Source of the DNA: Johnsonella ignava ATCC 51276
Lineage (GTDB): Bacteria > Bacillota > Clostridia > Lachnospirales > Lachnospiraceae
Direction: 5' to 3'
DNA: 64,000 nucleotides
NCBI RefSeq assembly: GCF_000235445.1
Contig: NZ_JH378832.1
Location: forward strand, 29,457-93,456
The translations under genes and the position numbers were made by a program. Below the pieces are notes generated by a model. It saw nothing but the letters and a program-made list of their open reading frames with translations, did no database searches and was not told the DNA's origin. Shown piece after piece: positions 53,174 through 61,727 of this stretch (its first letter is position 1; every line of letters starts with the position of its first letter).

Positions 53174-53725
53174 TTATAAATTCCAGGTCCCGTTTTTTTC
53201 AAATTCTAAAAGCTTTTCCTTAAGTTCAATCCCCCAACCGTATCCCACTAAACTCCCATCCTTTCCTATAACTCTATGACAGGGTATTATTATACTTATA
53301 GGATTTTTATTATTTGCCATGCCTACCGCCCTGTACGCTCCCGGTTTTTCTATCATAAGGGCTATATCCGCATAGCTTTTTGTACTGCCGTACGGTATAA
53401 GAGTCAGTGCTTTCCAGACCTTTTTTTGAAATTCGGTTCCCTCAGGTGCCAGTTTTAAATCAAATTTTTTCCTCTTTGCAGCAAGATATTCAAGCACCTG
53501 CTTTTTGGCTTCATTGAGCAGAAAAGACACCGTGCCGGAGCTTTGAACCTGCATCATATCGCAATCCGCTTCATACAGTGCAGTTTCATATTCCGGTACA
53601 TGCTTATTTAATATATCGGAAAGCAAAAGCTCTTTTATACCGCTTTCATCTGCTTTTATAGTAATTATTCCTATCTTTGATTTAAAACTGATTTTATTTT
53701 TTATATCCTCTTTGTTCCTTTTCAA
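53174..53725 (-). CDS. ogt: Methylated-DNA-protein cysteine methyltransferase
   Basis: 183 residues. Active site IIIPCHRVIGKDGSLVGYGW (Cys149) and the DNA-binding FQKKVWKALTLIPYGSTKSY. It repairs O6-methylguanine in one suicidal transfer. The start is the TTG at 53725, with AAGGAG nine bases before it, inside the last codons of the GlpK-MazG gene (32-base overlap); no ATG offers an alternative before the domain. The overlap indicates co-expression with the fusion gene. Confidence 0.9.
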   Translation of the reverse strand: MKRNKEDIKNKISFKSKIGIITIKADESGIKELLLSDILNKHVPEYETALYEADCDMMQVQSSGTVSFLLNEAKKQVLEYLAAKRKKFDLKLAPEGTEFQKKVWKALTLIPYGSTKSYADIALMIEKPGAYRAVGMANNKNPISIIIPCHRVIGKDGSLVGYGWGIELKEKLLEFEKNGTWNL

Positions 53726-55712
53726 GTTTTTTTATCTCCTTCCAGATTGCAAGGCATTCTTCAGGCGTATCAGCTTTTTTGTCTCCAAATACATGCGGAT
53801 GCCGTCTTATAAGTTTTTCTCCCAGGGTCTGTATCACATCATCTATTGTGAATTTTCCTCTTTCGGATGCAATCTGTGAATTTAAAAGTATCAATAAAAG
53901 TACATCTCCTAGCTCTTCCTTAAGATTGTCGTCATCTTTATTTTTAATTGCCGAAATCACTTCCAGACATTCATCTTCAAGACATTTTACAAGGCTCTCA
54001 TGTGTCTGCTTTCTATCCCAGCTGCAACCGTTTTCACTTCTTAATACAGAGGTTATTTTCTTAAGTTCATTAAAATCATATTCTGAAAATTCACAATACA
54101 TATTTCTTATATCGGTTTCGATATTGTTTTTTACAGAACACTCTTTTAGATTTTCTTTTATATTGATATCTTTTTCTTTAATATCCTCTAAACTATCGTA
54201 TTTTATATGTTTTTCACCGTTTTCTTTAGCCCAGCCAAATGACTTTGTAACAGCTTTTTTCCACTCATATATCTTTTGCAGCCTTACTGTTTTATCAAGT
54301 TTGGGTTTAAACTCACGCTCTATCTTCCAATTTCTTCTTATTTCATCTATATTCTTCCAATAACCTACTGCAAGCCCTGCAAGATAAGCCGCTCCCATAG
54401 CGGTCGTTTCTATACATGTAGGTCTGAATACAGGCACTGCACATATATCAGCCTGCATCTGCATTATAAAATTATTTGCACTGCCGCCGCCATCAGCCCT
54501 CAGGCTTCTAAGCCCTATGCCTGAATCTTTTTCCATGGCATTAAATACATCATTCACCTGATATGCCACTGACTCTAACATAGCCCTTATAATATGATAT
54601 TTATTTACTCCTCTTGTAAGTCCTGATATGCTTCCTCTGGCATACTGATCCCAATATGGTGCTCCAAGCCCTGTAAATGCCGGCACTACATAACATCCGT
54701 TTGTATCCTCCACCTTATTTGCCATATACTCCGAGTCATAGGCGGAATCTATAAGCCTCATCTCATCACGCAGCCACTGTACACCGGCACCCGCTACAAA
54801 TACCGAGCCTTCAAGTGCATAATTTATACTATTGTTTAGACCCCATGCGATCGTGGTTACAAGTCCATTTTTTGAAAATACAGGTTTTTCACCTGTATTC
54901 ATAAGCATAAAGCAACCTGTCCCGTAAGTATTTTTTGCTTCTCCGGCATCAAAACAGCCCTGTCCGAAAAGTGCCGCCTGCTGATCTCCGGCTGCCCCTG
55001 CTATACATATACTTTCCCCAAAATATCTTTTATCGGTTTTGGCATATATTCCGCTTGACGGTACCGGCTTAGGAAGCATACTCACAGGTATATCGAATAT
55101 CTCAAGCAGCTCCTCATCCCATTTAAGTGTATGTATATTAAAAAGCATAGTTCTTGAGGCATTTGAATAATCCGTTACATGAACCTTACCGCCGCTAAGT
55201 TTATATATAAGCCAGCTTTCAACAGTACCGAACATCAGATTTCCGTCAGCAGCTTTTTGAGCCGCTCCTTCAACATTGTCAAGTATCCACCTGATCTTTG
55301 CAGCTGAAAAATATGCATCGGGCATAAGACCCGTTTTTTGACGTATCTTTTCACCGAACCCTTTTCTTTTAAGCTCATCACAATACCCGGCTGTTCTTCG
55401 GCACTGCCAGACTATCGCTCTGTATATGGGCTGTGAGGTGTTTTTATCCCATACTATGGTGGTTTCCCTCTGATTTGTAATACCTATTGCCGCTATATCA
55501 GAGGCTGTAAGCCCCATCTTTACCATTGCTTCAACTGCAACGGAAAGCTGCCCTGACCATATATCTTCCGCATTATGCTCAACCCATCCGGGCTTTGGGT
55601 AATACTGCTTAAACTCCTTTTGTGCCATTTCACATATATTGCCGTCTTTATCAAAAATTATGCATCTGTTGCTTGTAGTTCCCGAATCAAGTGCCATTAT
55701 ATATTTAGACAT
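53694..55712 (-). CDS. Glycerol kinase fused to a MazG pyrophosphohydrolase domain
   Basis: 672 residues in one open frame. Residues 1-500 are a complete GlpK: LDSGTTSNRCIIFD, GITNQRETTIVWD, SWLIYKLSGGKVHVTDYSNA, active Asp243 in AGAAGDQQAALFGQ, ALEGSVFVAGAGVQWLRDE, RADGGGSANNFIMQMQAD. A charged linker (about 500-548) leads to a MazG domain (548-662): NGCSWDRKQTHESLVKCLED, EELGDVLLLILL with the metal-binding acidic residues, and KLIRRHPHVFG. GlpK makes glycerol-3-phosphate; MazG hydrolyses nucleoside triphosphates to NMP and PPi. No standard pathway couples them. Preceded by the ABC transporter operon, followed by ogt, all minus strand. Confidence 0.9.
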   Translation of the reverse strand: MSKYIMALDSGTTSNRCIIFDKDGNICEMAQKEFKQYYPKPGWVEHNAEDIWSGQLSVAVEAMVKMGLTASDIAAIGITNQRETTIVWDKNTSQPIYRAIVWQCRRTAGYCDELKRKGFGEKIRQKTGLMPDAYFSAAKIRWILDNVEGAAQKAADGNLMFGTVESWLIYKLSGGKVHVTDYSNASRTMLFNIHTLKWDEELLEIFDIPVSMLPKPVPSSGIYAKTDKRYFGESICIAGAAGDQQAALFGQGCFDAGEAKNTYGTGCFMLMNTGEKPVFSKNGLVTTIAWGLNNSINYALEGSVFVAGAGVQWLRDEMRLIDSAYDSEYMANKVEDTNGCYVVPAFTGLGAPYWDQYARGSISGLTRGVNKYHIIRAMLESVAYQVNDVFNAMEKDSGIGLRSLRADGGGSANNFIMQMQADICAVPVFRPTCIETTAMGAAYLAGLAVGYWKNIDEIRRNWKIEREFKPKLDKTVRLQKIYEWKKAVTKSFGWAKENGEKHIKYDSLEDIKEKDINIKENLKECSVKNNIETDIRNMYCEFSEYDFNELKKITSVLRSENGCSWDRKQTHESLVKCLEDECLEVISAIKNKDDDNLKEELGDVLLLILLNSQIASERGKFTIDDVIQTLGEKLIRRHPHVFGDKKADTPEECLAIWKEIKKLEKEQRGYKK

Positions 55713-55774
55713 TAAATTTCTCCGTAAATTCCAATATTTTTATCTAAGGAAACTATAATCTAACTATCGTTTCT

Positions 55775-55800
55775 TTAATATCAATCCTTAATATCAATCA
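55775..55800. repeat. 13-bp tandem repeat at the ABC-ATPase 3' end
   Basis: TTAATATCAATC occurs twice in tandem (55775-55787 and 55788-55800); the second copy overlaps the stop codon of the ATPase gene. Confidence 0.65.
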
Positions 55801-56384
55801 TTTAAACTGATTTTTCTAAACTGAAAAATCATATTTTCATCTTCATCATGACTTACAAGTATGCATTGTTTATCCGCTGTACTTTTTTTTACATACAAAA
55901 GCACATTTTTTTTAAGCTCCATATCAAGACCTTTAAATGCCTCATCAAATATCATAAGATCCCCGTTATGGTACAATGCTCTTGCTATGCAAAGTCTCCG
56001 CTTCTCACCGCCGCTTAAAGAACCTGCCTTCTGCAAAAGAAGACTTCCTATTCCGAGCTCAAACGCAATCTTTTCTATATTTTCCCTCTGCATCCTTTTA
56101 TCCTTATTATCTGCATATCCTTTGACAATTGCTATATTGCGGTAACAGCTCAGATCTTCTATAAGCCTGTCTTCCTGAAATACTGCCGATATTTTTTTTG
56201 CATCTTTTTTAATGCTTCCGCCGTCAAAGGTTTCTATACCCATTATCATATCTAAAAGAGTGCTTTTGCCGCAGCCTGAGCTGCCCGTTATACATATACT
56301 TTCATTGCCTTTAAGTTCTAAATTAAAATTTTTAAATAATATTTTCTGCCCGAATTTTTTACATAAGTTATTTATTACAAGCAT
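55794..56384 (-). CDS. ABC transporter ATP-binding protein, NitT/TauT type
   Basis: 196 residues, at the short end for the family. Walker A GSSGCGKSTL, Q-loop AVFQEDRLIEDLSC, signature SLSGGEKRRLCIARAL, Walker B LMIFDEAFKGLD, switch His in LVSHDEDE. Pairs with the permease whose stop it overlaps by 17 bases. Powers uptake of a substrate bound by the lipoprotein at 57107. The substrate could be a sulfonate, taurine, nitrate or thiamine precursor and cannot be fixed. Confidence 0.88.
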   Translation of the reverse strand: MLVINNLCKKFGQKILFKNFNLELKGNESICITGSSGCGKSTLLDMIMGIETFDGGSIKKDAKKISAVFQEDRLIEDLSCYRNIAIVKGYADNKDKRMQRENIEKIAFELGIGSLLLQKAGSLSGGEKRRLCIARALYHNGDLMIFDEAFKGLDMELKKNVLLYVKKSTADKQCILVSHDEDENMIFQFRKISLND

Positions 56385-57129
56385 ATCTGTATACAGTCCT
56401 TAAAATAAATACACAAAGTTTTTCAAAGCCTAAGCTTAAAAGTATTATTACCAATGTCCATGCAAATAAATCTGTAATTGAAAAATAAAGCTTAGACTCA
56501 TAAAGCTTAAAGCCTATTGAATTTCTTGACAGACCTATTATCTCAGCCGCAACTCCGGCTTTCCAGGCAATCCCTGCCGCCGCCTTTAAAGCGGAATAAA
56601 TATGCTCAAACATCTCAGGAAAATATATATATCTAAATTTTCTAAATCCTTTTATACCGTAAACCTTTGCAAATTCAAGAAGTTTAATATCAACGGCTTT
56701 AAATCCTCCCAGAATATTGGTATATATTATTGGAAATACCATTATAAAGCTTATAAATATTGAGAGGTTACCTGAGCCTACATACATAAGTGCAAGTATT
56801 ACAAAGCTTGCCACAGGTACCGATTTTGTCATCAGTACATAGGGATATAAAAGTGTTGAAAAAAAATCATATTTATATGATATAAAACCAAGTATTGATG
56901 CCAGCACAAAAGCATATATAAATCCAAGGCTTATACCTGAAAAGGAATGTATTACAGTAAGATAAAACTCTTTTGTCCTTATAAGCATTGTAAGACTGTT
57001 TAATACTTCAAAAGGACCTGCAATCAATATGCTCTGCCCTATCGCCGAGGCGGTCAATTGCCAAAACAGCAGTGCAAATAGCACTGCTGCAGTTTTTTTA
57101 TACATATTACGGTATGAAGAAGAAAGCAT
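56368..57129 (-). CDS. ABC transporter permease, NitT/TauT type
   Basis: About 253 residues, ATG at 57129 after AGAGG; a GTG directly upstream at 57132 and another ATG at 57105 are alternatives. Five to six membrane segments; the coupling motif KVYGIKGFRKFRYIYFPEMF and AGIAWKAGVAAEIIGLSRNS are hallmarks of SsuC/TauC/ThiX permeases. Start overlaps the substrate-binding gene end by 23 bases. Confidence 0.87.
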   Translation of the reverse strand: MLSSSYRNMYKKTAAVLFALLFWQLTASAIGQSILIAGPFEVLNSLTMLIRTKEFYLTVIHSFSGISLGFIYAFVLASILGFISYKYDFFSTLLYPYVLMTKSVPVASFVILALMYVGSGNLSIFISFIMVFPIIYTNILGGFKAVDIKLLEFAKVYGIKGFRKFRYIYFPEMFEHIYSALKAAAGIAWKAGVAAEIIGLSRNSIGFKLYESKLYFSITDLFAWTLVIILLSLGFEKLCVFILRTVYRYACNK

Positions 57130-58273
57130 CACCGGGTACCTCTGTGCCTACCGACTGCGGATTATATGAATATAAAATCTCTAAGTAAGCTTTTGTAAGC
57201 TCAGCCATCTCCTTTCCGTCTATATAGGTTATATTGCATTTCGGTATAGCTTTTAATGCTACGGGTTCTTTAACTATATCATACTTTTGAGCAAGTTTTG
57301 CAGCTTCAGCTATATTTGCATTCACCCACTGTGTACTATATTTATATTCCTGAAGAAATCTCTTTATCTGCTCAGGATGCTCCTTTGCAAAATCCGTCCT
57401 TACAAAAAGACCTGCCGTTATAAGCTTATTACCGTCGCTTACCTTATCCCATTCCTTTGTAAGGTCAAGTGCTTCATCAAAACCCTCAACCGTATTCTTT
57501 GCAACTGTCATAAACGGTTCAGGGCACATAACCACAGCCTTGTCCATACCCGCTATGGTACTTATAACTTCAGTATGCTCGCTCTTCCACTCTATTGTAA
57601 CATCCTTGTCAGGATCTATACCGTTCTTTGTAAGAATATATTTAAGTACATATTCAGGAGTGCCGCCTTTTCCGGAAGTATATATTGTCTTTCCTTTAAG
57701 ATCCGCAACGCTCTTTATATCTTCCCCCTTTGCACCTATATATAAAACTCCTAATGTATTTATAGCAAGCATCTGAACTTTCCCGCCTGATTTATTTGCC
57801 AGAACCGCACCCATATTTACAGGAGCAGCCATTATATCAACCTCTCCGTTTAAAAGCTTAGGACCTGCTTCCTCAACATTTGAAGACAGTATAACGGTAT
57901 ATTTATTTGCAAGAGCATCATTTTCCGCACCGTCCATCAGTTTAAGCATCCCGAGGCTTGTAGGTCCCTTTAATACTCCGACCTTTATATCCGCACTTTT
58001 ATAATTTGCATCAACCTCAGGCAGTTCTTCAGGCTGTTTTGCCTGCGCTTTATTTTCAGTGTCAGCACCCTTTTTAACTGATTCAGTTGAAGGCTGCGTG
58101 CTTTCGCTTTCGCCTCCGGCTTTATCAGAGGTCTTTGAGTCCTGAGAAACCGATGTGCTTTGCCCTGTTGACTGGTTGTTTTCACTTGTACTACATGCTG
58201 CAAGAGCTGCTGCAAACACTAATACGGCAATAAAAACTGACAGCCCCTTTCCCAATTTAGTCTTAATTTTCAT
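57107..58273 (-). CDS. ABC transporter substrate-binding lipoprotein, NMT1/SsuA type
   Basis: 388 residues. Lipobox LAACS (Cys27), a Ser/Gln/Lys-rich linker to about residue 90, then the bilobed binding domain (KVGVLKGPTSLGMLKLMDGA, LNGEVDIMAAPVNMGAVLAN, KGKTIYTSGKGGTPEYVLKY). The GPTSLGM loop after strand one is typical of the NMT1/TauA/SsuA group. First gene of the three-gene transporter operon; a strong GAGGAGGAG site precedes it and a palindrome lies in its promoter. Confidence 0.9.
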   Translation of the reverse strand: MKIKTKLGKGLSVFIAVLVFAAALAACSTSENNQSTGQSTSVSQDSKTSDKAGGESESTQPSTESVKKGADTENKAQAKQPEELPEVDANYKSADIKVGVLKGPTSLGMLKLMDGAENDALANKYTVILSSNVEEAGPKLLNGEVDIMAAPVNMGAVLANKSGGKVQMLAINTLGVLYIGAKGEDIKSVADLKGKTIYTSGKGGTPEYVLKYILTKNGIDPDKDVTIEWKSEHTEVISTIAGMDKAVVMCPEPFMTVAKNTVEGFDEALDLTKEWDKVSDGNKLITAGLFVRTDFAKEHPEQIKRFLQEYKYSTQWVNANIAEAAKLAQKYDIVKEPVALKAIPKCNITYIDGKEMAELTKAYLEILYSYNPQSVGTEVPGDAFFFIP

Positions 58274-58642
58274 CTTTTACTCCTCCTCAATTACATTATA
58301 GTTCAATTTATCATAGGGGTCCCCTAATCGCATATAATTATAGCATATTTTTTATATTTATCCAATATATAGCAAAAATGAAGCAATATAGAGCTCTACA
58401 AAATATATATATTATATACCAAAAATATATAAAAATCTGTTATAATACTCTTGCCAGTTTTTTATAACTTTGGTATGCTAAGGGACGTTACTTTTAGCTT
58501 CAGTTCAGTTAAACACTATATATGTATACTTTTTAATCTAAAAGCTGCTAAAAAGCAGTCTGACATATTGTGAACTATAAAGCCTGTAAAACTGCTACAT
58601 AAGCTTATACTGAACTGTACGAAATTTATCCAGGAGGATATT
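58274..58642. other. Divergent intergenic region with transporter promoter
   Basis: Minus-strand TATAAT at 58300-58295 is a likely -10 for the transporter operon. The 11-bp palindrome AGGGGTCCCCT (58315-58325) lies just upstream of the -10 region and is a candidate repressor site. The remainder is AT-rich; TATAAT-like words near 58440 could serve the plus-strand gene at 58643. Confidence 0.5.
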
Positions 58643-59824
58643 ATGTCAGATAATACGACACAAAACGATCATCAATCATATATGAAACAGCAGTCTATGA
58701 AATCCCGGGCAAGAAGAAATTTTTTTCTTTTTACTCTTATTCCTTTTATATTGTTGAATACTATCATTTTTTTTGCAGTTACAACAATGCCGGAATTCAC
58801 TTTAGAGATAAACAGCAACCCTGATTTTAAGACTGTCGGGATCACTATCACACAAACCAGCATATACCCGCTTAAATCATTTGTGGTAAAGCTTGATGAC
58901 AAGGAAATCCCTATGGAAATGCACAAAGAGGGACTTAAAACTATATATGAGGCGGTAGTCAGTTCAAATGGAGGTCTTTCTGTTGAAGCTATAAACTTAA
59001 ACGGTATGAGGAAAATCGTTTATGACCAGATTGATTCAATAGATACTACTCCGCCGCTTATACTTGAACCTGAAGAAACTGAGGATTCAAAGGTAAGCTT
59101 AACGTTAGAGGATGACCAATCAGGCATTGATTTTGATAAACTTTACGGCATAGATGCTAACGGCAATAATATAAGACCTGAATCTGTAAATAAAGAGGAT
59201 TCATCAGTTATATTCCCCTATGATACCGACAGCCTTGAGATACATGTAGTTGATAAGGTGGGTAACCAGAGTGTTGCCAATTTCAGCCGTGTTGACAGGC
59301 ATCCTAAACGTGAAACTGAAAGTGCCTCAAATGAAGACGACACGACTGACAGCGACCATTCCAAAGCAGCTGACGGTAAAAAAAGTTCTGAGAACTCTTC
59401 ACATACTGAAAACACAAAAGCACGCAATGAAAGTACTGCCCGCTCAACTACATCTGCAAAAAGCAGTCAGACCAAAAAGTCTTCTACTTCAGCATCGTCT
59501 GCAAAAGACAGTTCATCAAAAACTTCAAAAAGCAGTTCAAAATCCACCTCGGCAGGCACAAAAAGCTCAACTTCTGCTTCGCAAAAAAGCGGCTCTGCAA
59601 AAAGTTCAGCTTCCGCTTCACAAAAAAGCGGCTCTGCAAAGAATACAACTTCTGCTTCGCAAAAAAGCAGCTCTTCTAAAGACCAGTCCTCCGCCGCTTC
59701 ATCTAAAAGCGGCTCCGGCAGCTCTTCAAAAGCTTCACAAAGCAAAACCGCTGAAGAGTCTAAATCTTCCGAAAAAGCAACCGGAAAGACGGCAACACAT
59801 GGTCCCGGAGAAACTGCACAATAA
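58643..59824 (+). CDS. Membrane-anchored surface protein with Ser/Lys-rich repeat tail
   Basis: 393 residues. A cytoplasmic N terminus of about 25 residues, one membrane helix (FFLFTLIPFILLNTIIFFAV), then an extracellular part of about 170 residues with two short beta domains (STDTTPPLILEP-like Ig/HYR layout: IDTTPPLILEPEETEDSKVS and DKVGNQSVANFSR). The last 165 residues are Ser/Lys/Ala low complexity with three tandem copies of a 13-residue unit (SASQKSGSAK core). Probably wall-spanning. Strong CAGGAGGATATT site before the ATG. Not recognised as a known family. Confidence 0.7.
   Translation: MSDNTTQNDHQSYMKQQSMKSRARRNFFLFTLIPFILLNTIIFFAVTTMPEFTLEINSNPDFKTVGITITQTSIYPLKSFVVKLDDKEIPMEMHKEGLKTIYEAVVSSNGGLSVEAINLNGMRKIVYDQIDSIDTTPPLILEPEETEDSKVSLTLEDDQSGIDFDKLYGIDANGNNIRPESVNKEDSSVIFPYDTDSLEIHVVDKVGNQSVANFSRVDRHPKRETESASNEDDTTDSDHSKAADGKKSSENSSHTENTKARNESTARSTTSAKSSQTKKSSTSASSAKDSSSKTSKSSSKSTSAGTKSSTSASQKSGSAKSSASASQKSGSAKNTTSASQKSSSSKDQSSAASSKSGSGSSSKASQSKTAEESKSSEKATGKTATHGPGETAQ
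59565..59690 (+). repeat. 39-bp tandem repeats in the tail of the surface protein
   Basis: About three imperfect copies of a 39-bp unit encoding TSASQKSGSAKSS variants; GCTTCGCAAAAAAGC recurs. A likely site of length variation by slippage. Confidence 0.75.
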
Positions 59825-59975
59825 TACAGTTTCAATTAAAGCTGCAAAATAATATGATCAGATTGCAGCCTAGTGAAGGTAACTTTAATAAAAATAGCTT
59901 TAATAAAAATAACTCAATAAGAATATATTAATAAAAAACGGCTTTTAAAAACTTGTTTATAAAAACTTTAATTAT

Positions 59976-60014
59976 AAAACACCGGATATGTTTTAACTGC
60001 ATATCCGGTGTTTT
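59976..60014. terminator. Bidirectional terminator between the surface protein gene and malQ
   Basis: AAAACACCGGATATG (59976-59990), nine-base loop, CATATCCGGTGTTTT (60000-60014). Short CTTTAATAAAAATA repeats lie before it (59883-59935). Confidence 0.9.
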
Positions 60015-60041
60015 ATATAATAAAAATTCTTTATAATCAAA

Positions 60042-61529
60042 TTATTTTCTTGAATAGATTCCTGCAAGCATATTGCAGTGCCATATAAGCCCCTCATCAA
60101 AATCTTCACTCTTAAGTCTCCACTGCCAGTTGCCTGAAGCGGTTCCCGGGGTATTTATACGGGCATTATCACCAAGTCCGAGGTAATCCTGCATAGGAAT
60201 TATAACTGTATCGGCTATTGAAGCAAGCAGTGTCCTTATACAATCCCAGTGAAGATCCTTTTCCGGCGTATGTTCTCCGCCCTGATATCTTATCATAAAA
60301 AGTCTTGTTTCTTCAGAAAGATTGCCAAGCCATTCCTGTAAAGGTGCATTATCATGAGTACCTGTATAAGCCACACAGTTTCTTATATAATTATGCGGCA
60401 GGTACATATTTTTGTCATCTGAATCATATGCAAACTCAAGCACCTTCATACCCGGAAATCCCGAATCCTTTACAAGCTTTATAACGCTGTCAGTCATAAG
60501 TCCCAGGTCTTCCGCTATAATAGGTAAAACTGTATGTTTTTTCCCGAAATATGCAGCCAGAGAATTGAATATCTCTATACCCGGTCCTTTTAGCCATTCT
60601 CCTTCAAGTGCATTTTTATTTTCCGCAGGTATTGCATAAAATTCATCAAAGCCTCTAAAATGGTCAACCCTTACATAGTCATAAAGACTTAAGGCATATT
60701 CCATACGGCTTTTCCACCATGCAAAATCTGTCTTTTTATGTACTTTCCAGTTATATAAAGGATTTCCCCAAAGCTGACCTTCAGGCGAAAAGTAATCGGG
60801 CGGACAGCCTGCCACAAGCTCAGGCTCTTTATCCTCATTAAACAAAAAAAGTTCCGGATTAAGCCATACATCGGCAGAATCAAGTGCAACATAAATAGGT
60901 ATATCTCCTATAATTTGAATCCCTGCATCATTGGCATATTCTTTAAGTTTTTTCCACTGCTTTTCAAATACAATCTGTATCCATTCATAAAATTCTATTT
61001 CATCTTTAAGCTTTATTTTTGCCGCCTTAAGCTCCCTTTCCTTAGCAAGTTTAAGCCCGGATTCCCATTCATACCATGCAGCATTATCATTATCCTCTTT
61101 TAGCGCCTGATAGAGACAATAATTCCGTGTTTCCTTAGAAAGTTTTTTTATATCTGTTTTAATGTTGAGGTCTTTCTGTTTTAAAAATGCTTTTTTTAAA
61201 ATCTTTTCACGGTTAAGCCAGATTTTTTCATAATCCACTCTTTCATTATCATCTCCCCAATCTATATCATCAAGCTCAGATTTATCCAAAAGCCCGTCCT
61301 TTACAAGCTCGTCAAGTGATATATAATTCATATTCCCGGCAAACGCACTACAGCTTTGATAGGGAGAATTACCATGTCCCGTAGGCGAAAGGGGTAATAT
61401 CTGCCACAAACTCTGTCCCGCTTTTTTTAACCTGTCAATAAAATCATAAGCCTCCTCTGAAAATCCCCCTATACCGTAATTTCCGGGAAGACTTGATATA
61501 GGAAGCAGTACTCCGCATGCTCTTTTCAT
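60042..61529 (-). CDS. malQ: 4-alpha-glucanotransferase (amylomaltase)
   Basis: 495 residues, GH77. Start MKRACGVLLPISSLPGNYGI, substrate loop QILPLSPTGHGNSPYQS, nucleophile Asp in YVRVDHFRGFDEFYAIP, acid/base Glu in PIIAEDLGLMTDSVIK, transition-state Asp in TGTHDNAPLQEWL. Transfers maltosyl units between alpha-1,4-glucans, working with GlgB in glycogen and maltodextrin turnover. Preceded by an AT-rich repeat tract and the mscS gene. Confidence 0.95.
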   Translation of the reverse strand: MKRACGVLLPISSLPGNYGIGGFSEEAYDFIDRLKKAGQSLWQILPLSPTGHGNSPYQSCSAFAGNMNYISLDELVKDGLLDKSELDDIDWGDDNERVDYEKIWLNREKILKKAFLKQKDLNIKTDIKKLSKETRNYCLYQALKEDNDNAAWYEWESGLKLAKERELKAAKIKLKDEIEFYEWIQIVFEKQWKKLKEYANDAGIQIIGDIPIYVALDSADVWLNPELFLFNEDKEPELVAGCPPDYFSPEGQLWGNPLYNWKVHKKTDFAWWKSRMEYALSLYDYVRVDHFRGFDEFYAIPAENKNALEGEWLKGPGIEIFNSLAAYFGKKHTVLPIIAEDLGLMTDSVIKLVKDSGFPGMKVLEFAYDSDDKNMYLPHNYIRNCVAYTGTHDNAPLQEWLGNLSEETRLFMIRYQGGEHTPEKDLHWDCIRTLLASIADTVIIPMQDYLGLGDNARINTPGTASGNWQWRLKSEDFDEGLIWHCNMLAGIYSRK

Positions 61530-61618
61530 TAATATTTTATTTTGCCGCCTTATACATCTAAGTACCGTAGACGGATTTTCTCCTTCAATCTCTATTTTTA
61601 TTAATTTCTGTTTTAGAT

Positions 61619-61694
61619 AAAATTTTTATCTTAAATTTTTATCTTGATTTTTTATCTTATAATAAAATTCTTATCTTTAATAAAATTTCTATCA
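61619..61694. repeat. AT-rich degenerate tandem repeats upstream of malQ
   Basis: Five imperfect copies of AAAATTTTTATCTT-like units, 13-17 bases each, between the mscS and malQ genes. Confidence 0.6.
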
Positions 61695-61727
61695 GATATT
61701 CTGTAACAGGCATTTACTTCTGTATCA

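Noticed and set aside
53779..54363. Plus-strand frame of 194 codons opposite the MazG part of the fusion
   Set aside because: Antisense shadow; Ser/Phe-rich and without start signals.
59565..59690. Tandem repeats as a possible CRISPR array
   Set aside because: The units are contiguous, coding and imperfect, with no unique spacers.
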